This document shows positions 7,850-14,146 of a stretch of DNA of 14,287 nucleotides, piece after piece (within the stretch, counting starts at the first letter, position 1; the number at the start of each line of letters is the position of its first letter). Source of the stretch: Mucilaginibacter sp. (lineage in GTDB: Bacteria > Bacteroidota > Bacteroidia > Sphingobacteriales > Sphingobacteriaceae); contig JAICXZ010000019.1 in NCBI GenBank assembly GCA_025934475.1, positions 1 through 14,287 of the forward strand, given 5' to 3'. The translations under genes were made by a program, and so were the position numbers. The notes beneath the pieces are model-generated. The model saw only the letters and a list, made by a program, of their open reading frames with translations. It did no database searches and was not told where the DNA came from.

Positions 7850-8917
7850 TCAATAAAAAGGGATCAGAGCTATATGTTTGTACGACTTTAACGATTCGTC
7901 ATCTACAAACTCTACGTCTCCGCCGTATTGAAGCACTTTTTCGATAACCTGGTCAACAGCATCTTTTACGTAGAAAGACGTTGTAATATGAGAGTTAGGC
8001 TTTGAGTAATAATTCTTTTCAACCACTAAAAGCCGGCAGTTTTTTTCATTCACAGAAGACAATACCTCATTGATACCATAAATCAATTTGCCGTGGTTGT
8101 TGGTCATTTGTAGTTCGCTCAATAAATTTTTCTGTTTAATGCCGGCCCAGTTAATCAAATGGGGCTCCATCAATGCCAAAATTTCGGCCTCGGTTGAATC
8201 GATGTAATTGCCGTTGATGAATTCTGCCAGGCTTCTTTCATTTCGGGTTATTCTTTTAAAATGTCCAAGCACTCTGTCGGCGCCGGCTATAAACACAGGG
8301 AACGGATAATTTTTTAACGCTATGGTCAAACCCTGATCAATATGGTGCAGAAACTTGTCCAGCATTTTTTCATTAAGCTGGTCGGGATCCGAAAAATTCG
8401 CGACCCGTTCAGGAACATCATTTTTATAAGCGGCCGCCACGTCGGGTACATTGAATTTGACCGGTATCATTTTAAAAGTGTTGCCCAGGAACATTTTAGA
8501 TGATGATTCACTCAACAACAGGAAAAGATATTCAATGTGCTTTTTTCTGCTGTATACCAGGTCCCGGATACTGAATGTATTATCAATCACAAGTCTGTCT
8601 TCAACAGGGGTATCCAGGTAAAATATGTTTTCTGTTTGCGGCGATACGAACAGCGCGATAGCACGCTTATCCGTGCTGTAATCCACATTCCTTACGAGAT
8701 TTTGCAGTTTTAACACCACAGGCATAGCCTTGCTTTCGGGATAAGCAGCAAGCAGCTCGCGTTTGACACGGTCTAGTGTTATTTGCAACCGGTGGCGCAT
8801 CTCGTCTTTAGAAGCGATAACTGCCTCAAAAGTCATTACAATTGAGACCGAGGGCCGCTGCCTTGCAGCGCTTATGATGGTCTTTTCTTCTTTCGATATA
8901 TTGGCCAAGCGTGTCAT
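7850..8917 (-). CDS. Bacterial eRF1-like (baeRF-family) protein
   Basis: A 355-residue cytosolic protein resembling the bacterial archaeo-eukaryotic release factor (baeRF) group. An N-terminal ARQRPSVSIVMTF strand (about 18-30) is followed by KRAIALFVSP (about 84-93) and a middle domain with YLFLLLSESSSKMFLGNTFKMIPV (130-153). The segment PVFIAGADRVLGHFKRIT lies at 207-224, and the C-terminal eRF1 domain-3-like end is YGGDVEFVDDESLKSYKHIALIPFY. No NIKS or GGQ motif is visible, so a classical release-factor activity is not supported; ribosome-linked stress roles have been proposed for the group. The frame is open to a TTG at 9001 and an ATG at 8986, but both lie upstream of the predicted transcription start (about 8932), so the ATG at 8917 is chosen. 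M. tuberculosis Rv2629, of the same broad group, is a dormancy gene. Confidence 0.7.
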   Translation of the reverse strand: MTRLANISKEEKTIISAARQRPSVSIVMTFEAVIASKDEMRHRLQITLDRVKRELLAAYPESKAMPVVLKLQNLVRNVDYSTDKRAIALFVSPQTENIFYLDTPVEDRLVIDNTFSIRDLVYSRKKHIEYLFLLLSESSSKMFLGNTFKMIPVKFNVPDVAAAYKNDVPERVANFSDPDQLNEKMLDKFLHHIDQGLTIALKNYPFPVFIAGADRVLGHFKRITRNERSLAEFINGNYIDSTEAEILALMEPHLINWAGIKQKNLLSELQMTNNHGKLIYGINEVLSSVNEKNCRLLVVEKNYYSKPNSHITTSFYVKDAVDQVIEKVLQYGGDVEFVDDESLKSYKHIALIPFY

Positions 8918-8935
8918 GTTGATATGATTGATATT

Positions 8936-9000
8936 CAAATCTATATGCAGACTACTACGAAAAAAATGACGCCTGTCACCGGGCATTCTGATCGTACTCA
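8936..9000 (-). promoter_or_regulatory. Tandem-dyad promoter of the baeRF gene
   Basis: Minus strand order: distal dyad TGAGTACGATCA (9000-8989), linker GAATGCCCGG, proximal dyad TGACAGGCGTCA (8978-8967), a 23-bp spacer, then TAGATTTG (8943-8936), a full match to the Bacteroidota -7 consensus TAnnTTTG. No good TTTG -33 element is present, as expected when an activator replaces it. Predicted transcription start is near 8932, leaving about 15 nt of leader to the ATG at 8917. This is the best-scoring of the five related promoters. Confidence 0.65.
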
Positions 9001-9021
9001 AAAAAACGGGACTACAATTCG

Positions 9022-9666
9022 TTACACGTTATTTAGAAGATGCCATTTCTTTTTGTTCTCTTCAAGGTAATAGATTACCTCTTCCTCGGTCACATCTTCA
9101 AAGTTTTGATAATAGAATCCTACACCCGGAAAATACTGCCGTTCGACAATAACCGATATTAATTCATCGCAATGCTTTGAAAGCATATTATAACCCGCCT
9201 GGGTAGAAACCGGCACAGCTACGATAACTTTGGACGGACGCTGTGCCCTAAGCATATTAATTGTGGCCAGCAGCGTATTGCCCGTTGCAATGCCATCGTC
9301 AATAACAATAACTGTTTTGCCTTTCAGATCGGCAGGGGCGCGTCCGGCCATGAACTTATTTTGCATTCGTTTCAGATACTGCTCAATCCGTGCCGTTTCC
9401 TGTTTGATATATGATTGTGATACGTCATGATGGGGCACCACAAAACTACCCCAAAGGCTCACAGCACCTATGGCGTATTCTTTATGCATAGGGTGGCCAA
9501 TCTTTTTTGATAATATCAATTCCAATGGCATTCCCAACTCGTTAGCAACTACATAGCCCAACGGCACGCCCCCCTTGGGCACAGCCAGAACTGCGCCTTC
9601 CGTATTTTTATATTTCAGCAAGCGTTGGGCAAGTGCATACCCGGCATCAATCCTGTCTTTGAACAT
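9022..9666 (-). CDS. Phosphoribosyltransferase-family protein
   Basis: A 214-residue type I phosphoribosyltransferase fold. The PRPP-binding loop is VIVIDDGIATGNT (residues 119-131, Asp123/Asp124), with an N-terminal AVPKGGVPLGYVVANELG (28-45) and SKKIGHP (53-59) typical of the stand-alone PRTases found beside dienelactone hydrolases. The base or other acceptor is unknown. Its start overlaps the end of the hydrolase gene by 20 bp, so translation is probably coupled. In M. tuberculosis the same two domains are fused (Rv0571c), and in Rv2030c a PRTase is fused to an erythromycin esterase, the family encoded just across the divergent promoter here. It is expected to be expressed from the tandem-dyad promoter upstream of the hydrolase gene. 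Confidence 0.88.
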   Translation of the reverse strand: MFKDRIDAGYALAQRLLKYKNTEGAVLAVPKGGVPLGYVVANELGMPLELILSKKIGHPMHKEYAIGAVSLWGSFVVPHHDVSQSYIKQETARIEQYLKRMQNKFMAGRAPADLKGKTVIVIDDGIATGNTLLATINMLRAQRPSKVIVAVPVSTQAGYNMLSKHCDELISVIVERQYFPGVGFYYQNFEDVTEEEVIYYLEENKKKWHLLNNV

Positions 9667-10318
9667 GTTTTAGGTGTTTTTTCAATAAATACTTCTCGAA
9701 CCATAAACAAGCGGCATCTGCTGCCTGCTCAAGTGTGCCCGGCTCTTCAAACAAATGGGTCGCCCCGTTTATTATTACCAGGTCCTTTTGGCAGCGCATA
9801 TGATCAAAAGCATATTGGTTGAGCTTTAAAACATCACGATCGAGACTACCGACGATCAGTAACACTGGTGCTTTTACTTCCTCAAGAGCCTCACGGGCCA
9901 TATCAGGCCGTCCTCCGCGTGAGACAACTGCTTTTATATTGGGCATCACAGCAGCAGCTTTTATAGCCGAAGCTGCGCCGGTGCTGGCGCCAAAAAATCC
10001 AAAGGAATATTTCTTTTCGCCGAATGTTTTTTCAAGCCATTGTGTAGCCTGAACTAACCGGGATGTTAGCAAATAAATATCGAACCTTTTAGGGTAGTGC
10101 TGGCCTTCTTCTTCGGTAAGCAGGTCGAACAGGAGGGTGCCAATGCCATGTTTATGCATCCTGGCGGCCACCATCTGGTTACGGGGGCTTTTCCGGCTGC
10201 TGCCACTTCCATGCGAGAATATGACTATGGTTTTTGCAGCGTCCGGAATATAAAGATCGCCTTTCAACAAAATGTCTCCGATCGGAATGTTGATTTCGAT
10301 GTAATCAAATGGTTTCAT
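9647..10318 (-). CDS. Dienelactone hydrolase-like alpha/beta hydrolase
   Basis: A 223-residue cytosolic alpha/beta hydrolase. The oxyanion-side motif FSHGSGSSRKSPRN lies at about 34-47 and the nucleophile elbow GASTG has Ser112. A likely acid is Asp160 in VGSLDRDV, and the likely base is His188 in INGATHLFEEPG, so the triad is complete. The natural substrate is unknown. The spacing of the -7 box puts the transcription start only about 3 nt before the ATG at 10318, and no other nearby ATG preserves the fold, so the message may be nearly leaderless. It overlaps the PRTase gene downstream and diverges from the erythromycin-esterase-family gene. Confidence 0.88.
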   Translation of the reverse strand: MKPFDYIEINIPIGDILLKGDLYIPDAAKTIVIFSHGSGSSRKSPRNQMVAARMHKHGIGTLLFDLLTEEEGQHYPKRFDIYLLTSRLVQATQWLEKTFGEKKYSFGFFGASTGAASAIKAAAVMPNIKAVVSRGGRPDMAREALEEVKAPVLLIVGSLDRDVLKLNQYAFDHMRCQKDLVIINGATHLFEEPGTLEQAADAACLWFEKYLLKKHLKHVQRQD

Positions 10319-10324
10319 AATAAT

Positions 10325-10389
10325 CTAAACTAATTAGAACTCGTCTTATAATTAATGATGCACATCACCGGTGAACATGATCATCATCA
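10325..10389 (-). promoter_or_regulatory. Tandem-dyad promoter/operator between DLH-PRT and esterase genes
   Basis: Minus strand order: distal dyad TGATGATGATCA (10389-10378), linker TGTTCACCGG, proximal dyad TGATGTGCATCA (10367-10356, perfect TGATG-N2-CATCA), then -7-like TAGTTTAG (10332-10325, one mismatch to TAnnTTTG). The 22- and 33-bp spacings match the other four promoters. Both dyads are symmetric, so they could also act on the divergent esterase gene, but the plus-strand box at the same spacing (TTGATTGA, 10413-10420) is poor. A TACAAT hexamer at 10393-10398 is an alternative. Confidence 0.6.
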
Positions 10390-10439
10390 TCGTACAATCG
10401 CTTTTCTTTTTGTTGATTGAACCATAAAAGCTTTAGCGT

Positions 10440-11773
10440 ATGAAACCGTATGTTAACAGTCAAATATTGGAGGATGAACTTGCCGCAATAAGCCTGATGC
10501 AAAAGTGCTGTCACCCACTGCCGGATTCGGACAGCTTGCAGCCTCTATTGGATAAAATTGGCGATGCCCGCATCGTTATGCTAGGCGAAGCCTCGCATGG
10601 AACACATGATTACTATAGCTGGCGCGCTGCTATTTCAAAAAGACTTATAACTGAAAAGGGATTAATTTTATTGCAGTGGAGGGAGACTGGCCCGACTGTT
10701 ACCGGATAAATCGTTTCGTTAAGAACTATGCTGACGCGGGCGAAAATGCCCGGACCGTGTTAGAATCATTCAAACGCTGGCCCACCTGGATGTGGGCCAA
10801 TTGGGAGATGGTTGCGCTCAGCGAGTGGCTTCGCGAGCACAACCGGCATCTGCCAAACAATAAAAAAGCTGGTTTTTATGGTCTTGATGTTTACAGTTTG
10901 TGGGAGTCGATGGAAGCGATTCAGCAATACCTGGAGCGGGTTGATCCGGCATCTGTAAAGATCGTACGGGAAGCGTTGAATTGTTTCGAACCATACAGAA
11001 AAGGAGAGGGGCAGGAGTATGCGCGAGCCTGTATGTTTGTGCCGGAGTTGTGTCGGCCTGAGGTTGCTTATTTGCTGGCGCAGATCAGGAAAAGATTGCC
11101 GCAGTACAATACCGATCATGAAAATGTATTTAGCGCCGAGCAAAACGCACTAATAGCCGTAAATGCCGAAAAGTATTATAATGCTATGCTGCTTGGAGGG
11201 CCTCATACCTGGAACATCCGCGATGAGCACATGGCCGATACGCTGGAGCGGTTGCTGAAATTTCACGGAGACAATTCGAAAGCCATCGTTTGGGCGCATA
11301 ATACCCATGTTGGAGATGCAAGAGCTACCGATATGAGCGCAGAAGGCATGTTTAACATCGGCGAACTTGCCCGGGTAAAGCACCACGAAAAAGGCGTAGC
11401 GCTTATTGGCTTCGGTTCTTACCAGGGAAGCGTGATTGCCGGCCGACAGTGGGGCGCACGTATGCAGTGCATGGATATGCCTGCAGCAAGAAAAGGCAGT
11501 TGGGAATACCTGGCGCATCGTACGGGAAGCGGCAATAAACTCTTTATTACAGAAGATCTTGTGGACGATGTTTTTATGGAACACCATATCGGGCACCGCG
11601 CAATAGGTGTAGTGTATAATCCCGAATATGAGCAATACGGCAATTATGTGCCCACAATCATACCGCTGCGGTATGACGCTTTCGTCTTTATCGATCAGAC
11701 GCATGCTTTATACCCACTGCATGTCTTGCCGGACGCTAAAGAAGTGCCCGAAACCTACCCGTTCGGAGTTTGA
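10440..11773 (+). pseudogene. Erythromycin esterase family gene interrupted by a single-base frameshift
   Basis: Two overlapping frames (10440-10709 and 10676-11773) together encode one erythromycin-esterase-family protein. The first frame gives IVMLGEASHGTHDYYSWR with Glu50, His53 and Arg62. The second begins at GTG in VEGDWPDCYR and contains WAHNTHVGDA. Adding one T to the T4 run at 10666-10669 restores GLIFIAVEGDWPD and a 444-residue protein. The glutamate of EGDW then becomes Glu81, giving Glu-His-Arg-Glu spacings (+3, +12, +31) equal to those of EreB (Glu43, His46, Arg55, Glu74); the paired histidines become His287 and His290. Without correction the first piece ends soon after the break and the second lacks Glu50/His53. 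This is either a real inactivating mutation or a homopolymer sequencing error. Family members outside EreA/EreB are not known to degrade macrolides. It ends 10 bp from the convergent nicotinamidase-like gene. Confidence 0.85.
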
Positions 11774-11783
11774 TTTAAAGTAT

Positions 11784-12413
11784 TTATTTGTGCCGGATAT
11801 GATCGGCAAACACGGCATCACTCAGCACAGTCCTGCCACCAGCCGAGGTAAAAACACTCATGGCCTCATCAAAGCTTTCGTGGCTTAGAGACCTTGTTGC
11901 ATCTTCAATAATATAGGCTTTGAATCCCTCACGTAATGCATCCAAAGCAGTATAATAAACGCTATAATCGCCTGCGAGGCCAGCAACGTGTACTTCCCGT
12001 ACATCTTTGGTTTTCAAATATCCCAATAATCCGGTGGATCGTTTATGATCATTGTCGTAAAAGCCACTATAACTATCCAGGTTTGGATCCATGCCTTTCC
12101 TGATGATTGCCTCAATTCGGTTTTGATTAAGTAATCGGCTTAACTCGGCGCCATGTGTGCATTGCACGCAGTAATCGGGCCATAATGTTTGCGGCGCGCC
12201 GTGCAGATAAATTTCATCAAATTTTTTTCTTCCGGGATGGTTGGAAGCAAAACTCGAATGGTTTTCAGGATGCCAATCTTGCGTAGCTATCACCGTATCA
12301 AAATATTGCTGCAGCTTATTAAGCAACGGAATAATAGCGTCGCCATCCTTTACCGGCAACGCGCCGCCCGGTAGAAAATCGTACTGGATGCCGACTATGA
12401 TGAGGGCTTTCAT
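11784..12413 (-). CDS. Nicotinamidase-like isochorismatase-fold protein, probable pseudoenzyme
   Basis: A 209-residue protein aligned throughout with bacterial PncA (nicotinamide to nicotinate, NAD salvage), but with key residues changed. The catalytic Asp of VDxQNDF is Gly8 (IIVGIQYDF). The metal-ligand His of WPxHCVQ is Tyr81 (WPDYCVQ). The nucleophilic Cys of ATDYCV is Ser151 (AGDYSV). The catalytic Lys106 (IIRKGMDP), metal ligands Asp46, His48 and His52 (QDWHPENH) and the SYSGFYDN segment remain. Each change needs only one base, and the frame is otherwise intact, so the gene looks maintained rather than decayed. It is unlikely to hydrolyse nicotinamide by the usual thiol mechanism; a binding or altered catalytic role is possible. 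It is convergent with the esterase gene, 10 bp apart. No shared tandem-dyad promoter was found upstream. Confidence 0.85.
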   Translation of the reverse strand: MKALIIVGIQYDFLPGGALPVKDGDAIIPLLNKLQQYFDTVIATQDWHPENHSSFASNHPGRKKFDEIYLHGAPQTLWPDYCVQCTHGAELSRLLNQNRIEAIIRKGMDPNLDSYSGFYDNDHKRSTGLLGYLKTKDVREVHVAGLAGDYSVYYTALDALREGFKAYIIEDATRSLSHESFDEAMSVFTSAGGRTVLSDAVFADHIRHK

Positions 12414-12475
12414 ATAATTTGGCTTTGATGTTGTTTTCGTTGCTGGCTGAGCAAATTCATCAGCGCTCTACTCAT

Positions 12476-12488
12476 GTTACATTGTAAC
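12476..12488. promoter_or_regulatory. 13-bp palindrome upstream of the nicotinamidase-like gene
   Basis: GTTACATTGTAAC is a perfect inverted repeat with a single central base, 63-75 bp before the nicotinamidase-like start codon. It could be an operator, but it does not match the tandem-dyad motif and has no second copy in the window. The rest of the 147-bp gap (12414-12560) shows no terminator or small ORF. Confidence 0.3.
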
Positions 12489-12560
12489 GATACCCATTTT
12501 CAAAACTTATGAATAAAGGATCCGGCTTTTTCGATCGACCTGTACTAATCTAATTTCTGC

Positions 12561-13142
12561 CTAATACACAGGGTTTTTGAAAAGAATATTGAAGATTAAA
12601 AATAATAACAGCATGATGATCAAAGCTACAATGATCATTATGCCCCAGTGAGTTTTGATACCCAATGGCTTCTTGTTGGTATGCTGTGCCATAGTTTTCA
12701 ATAAATTGTTAGAGTTGACAATCCCGGATGTCGCTATGCTGTCTGTCTTACTCGCTTTGCTTACTAATGAGAATAGTTGTCTTTTTAACGTACGATAGTC
12801 CCCGGTAAAGCTGGTGATAAGCTGTTCCAACCTCACATGAGTATCAGCCAGGCGTTCTGTAGTATCAGGAAACGTGCCCCCACTGTTTAACGGTAGCTGA
12901 TAAAGAAGATCATCCAGTTGTTTACTCAATTCATCAGTTTCCCGTTCAAGTTCCACGAGCTTAACGCTAAGTTGTTTTAGCTGATCAATATATTCAGGAT
13001 TTAGCAGCTGGGCAAACCACTTATCCATCAATTGACGACAGAATTCCATCTCCGCTTTGATAAACAAGAAGTCAGCTTGCCATCGTGTGCCCGAAATATA
13101 ATATTGGCGCGGCTCCGGCGACGGGTTTAATGCTGTTGTCAT
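12561..13142 (-). CDS. Small tail-anchored coiled-coil protein, unknown function
   Basis: A 193-residue protein I do not recognise. It has no signal peptide. Residues about 25-85 are helical with heptad-like leucines (LKQLSVKLVELERETDELSKQLDDLL region), and a second helical stretch covers about 93-132. A polar linker leads to one strongly hydrophobic helix (about 167-188, GIMIIVALIIMLLLFLIF) followed by a five-residue tail, KNPVY. The topology suggests a C-terminally anchored membrane protein with a cytosolic coiled coil. It starts 14 bp beyond a hairpin that follows the BON gene and 76 bp after the BON stop codon, so it may be a second, attenuated cistron of the BON operon. No tandem-dyad site was found immediately upstream. 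Confidence 0.7.
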   Translation of the reverse strand: MTTALNPSPEPRQYYISGTRWQADFLFIKAEMEFCRQLMDKWFAQLLNPEYIDQLKQLSVKLVELERETDELSKQLDDLLYQLPLNSGGTFPDTTERLADTHVRLEQLITSFTGDYRTLKRQLFSLVSKASKTDSIATSGIVNSNNLLKTMAQHTNKKPLGIKTHWGIMIIVALIIMLLLFLIFNILFKNPVY

Positions 13143-13156
13143 AGCATTCGTTTAGA

Positions 13157-13181
13157 AAATATCCCGGTAGCCGGGATATTT
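13157..13181 (-). terminator. Hairpin between BON gene and coiled-coil gene
   Basis: A perfect 11-bp inverted repeat, AAATATCCCGG and its complement, with a 3-base loop. On the minus strand it is followed by TTTTCT, weakly resembling an intrinsic terminator 38 bp past the BON stop codon. Because the next start codon is only 14 bp further on, it could instead be a partial terminator or a processing/stability hairpin. Confidence 0.5.
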
Positions 13182-13218
13182 AATGAATGATTGATGGCTT
13201 GCTTCCTGTTCGTTTGAT

Positions 13219-13887
13219 TCAAAAAGCAAACTCCGGTCCACCGATCTGTATCTGGTTATCTACACTGATCACACCGGGCGCCGACCAGGCTGCACTTTCG
13301 GCATCTTCCTTTTCCGAAAACGAACGCACTCTGCCTTTTAAAATAACTTTACTGCCGATAACATCGGTCATTACTTTTTCAGCCTCTATCGTCGCGCTGC
13401 GGTGAAAGGCCGCCATGATCTTTTTCTTAACGTCTGACGGAGCTATAGCCGGTGTTACCCGAACCAGGTTTATAACCGACCGAATACCTGCCAGGTGTTC
13501 AATAGCTTTTTTGGCGCGCTGACGCTGGAATTCCCAGCCAACCTCACCTTCGAGTTTTACCTGGCCGTCTTCTACCTTAACTGAAATTTTATTCTCAGGA
13601 ATGTCCGTGTCCCACCTTAGCGCACTCAATACCGCCTGCGCTATTTCCGTATCGGTTTTGGTGTATCCCACCGACTTCCCAACATGAATGTCTTCCGCCA
13701 CAGCTTTAACTCCGGCAACTTTTTTTGCAGCTCGCTCGGCATAGATTTTTTCAGAATAAGTATTTACCTGGCCGGAAAGTGTAACTATTCCATTATTGAC
13801 AGCAACGCCTATTTCGGCCGAATTGACGGCGGGTTCCCACTTGAGTTCGTCCATCACGTCTTTTTGAATTTGAGCATCTGTTCTCAT
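13219..13887 (-). CDS. Triple BON-domain protein
   Basis: A 222-residue protein made of three BON domains, at about residues 5-70 (IGVAVNNGIVTLSGQVNTYSE), 76-145 (ISVKVEDGQVKLEGEVGWEF) and 150-216 (VMTDVIGSKVILKGRVRSFSE). BON domains are small alpha/beta modules linked to membrane or ligand binding and osmotic-stress proteins such as OsmY. Unlike OsmY, there is no signal peptide, so this form should stay in the cytoplasm. The ATG at 13887 fits the first domain well and a predicted leader of about 41 nt from the tandem-dyad promoter. Triple-BON proteins of this kind are common beside USP and erythromycin-esterase-family genes in stress islands. A terminator-like hairpin follows. Confidence 0.9.
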   Translation of the reverse strand: MRTDAQIQKDVMDELKWEPAVNSAEIGVAVNNGIVTLSGQVNTYSEKIYAERAAKKVAGVKAVAEDIHVGKSVGYTKTDTEIAQAVLSALRWDTDIPENKISVKVEDGQVKLEGEVGWEFQRQRAKKAIEHLAGIRSVINLVRVTPAIAPSDVKKKIMAAFHRSATIEAEKVMTDVIGSKVILKGRVRSFSEKEDAESAAWSAPGVISVDNQIQIGGPEFAF

Positions 13888-13931
13888 GATCGTTCACTTT
13901 TTGGTTAATGGTCAGAATGTTTTTATGTAGT

Positions 13932-13996
13932 CAAAACAATCATAAACACCTGGAAATAAATATGATGGCTGTCACGGTAATTGCTGATAGTTGTCA
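13932..13996 (-). promoter_or_regulatory. Tandem-dyad promoter of the BON gene
   Basis: Minus strand order: distal dyad TGACAACTATCA (13996-13985), linker GCAATTACCG, proximal dyad TGACAGCCATCA (13974-13963), then -7-like TTGTTTTG (13939-13932, one mismatch to TAnnTTTG). The 22- and 33-bp centre-to-centre spacings equal those of the other four promoters, and both dyads are full TGAY-N4-RTCA matches. Predicted transcription start is near 13928. Confidence 0.6.
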
Positions 13997-14146
13997 GGAT
14001 ATGAAAACTCGGCAACGAGATGGTCCGAGCCTTTAAATTTTCAGAACACGTTTTTATGAGTGCTTAAAGAAGCCGCCGATGTCTGAATGCACTCTTATGG
14101 ATATTGATTGGCCGGGGATGCCAATATTAACAGCCCAGAAAATGTG

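Noticed and set aside
10666..10710. Programmed ribosomal frameshift in the esterase gene
   Set aside because: No convincing slippery heptamer or downstream structure was seen, and a single missing T explains the break exactly.
11150..11704. Minus-strand open frame across the esterase gene
   Set aside because: It lies opposite conserved erythromycin-esterase sequence (WAHNTH region), is Cys/His-rich low-quality protein, and has no promoter or domain; it is a shadow frame.
12448..12459. TGAGCAAATTCA upstream of the nicotinamidase-like gene as a sixth regulon site
   Set aside because: It fits TGA-N6-TCA but not TGAY-N4-RTCA. No partner lies 22 bp away and no -7 box lies 33 bp towards the gene.
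14107..14125. Stem ATTGGC/GCCAAT as the terminator of the response-regulator gene
   Set aside because: Only 6 bp of stem with a 7-base loop and no T-run on the minus strand; too weak to call.
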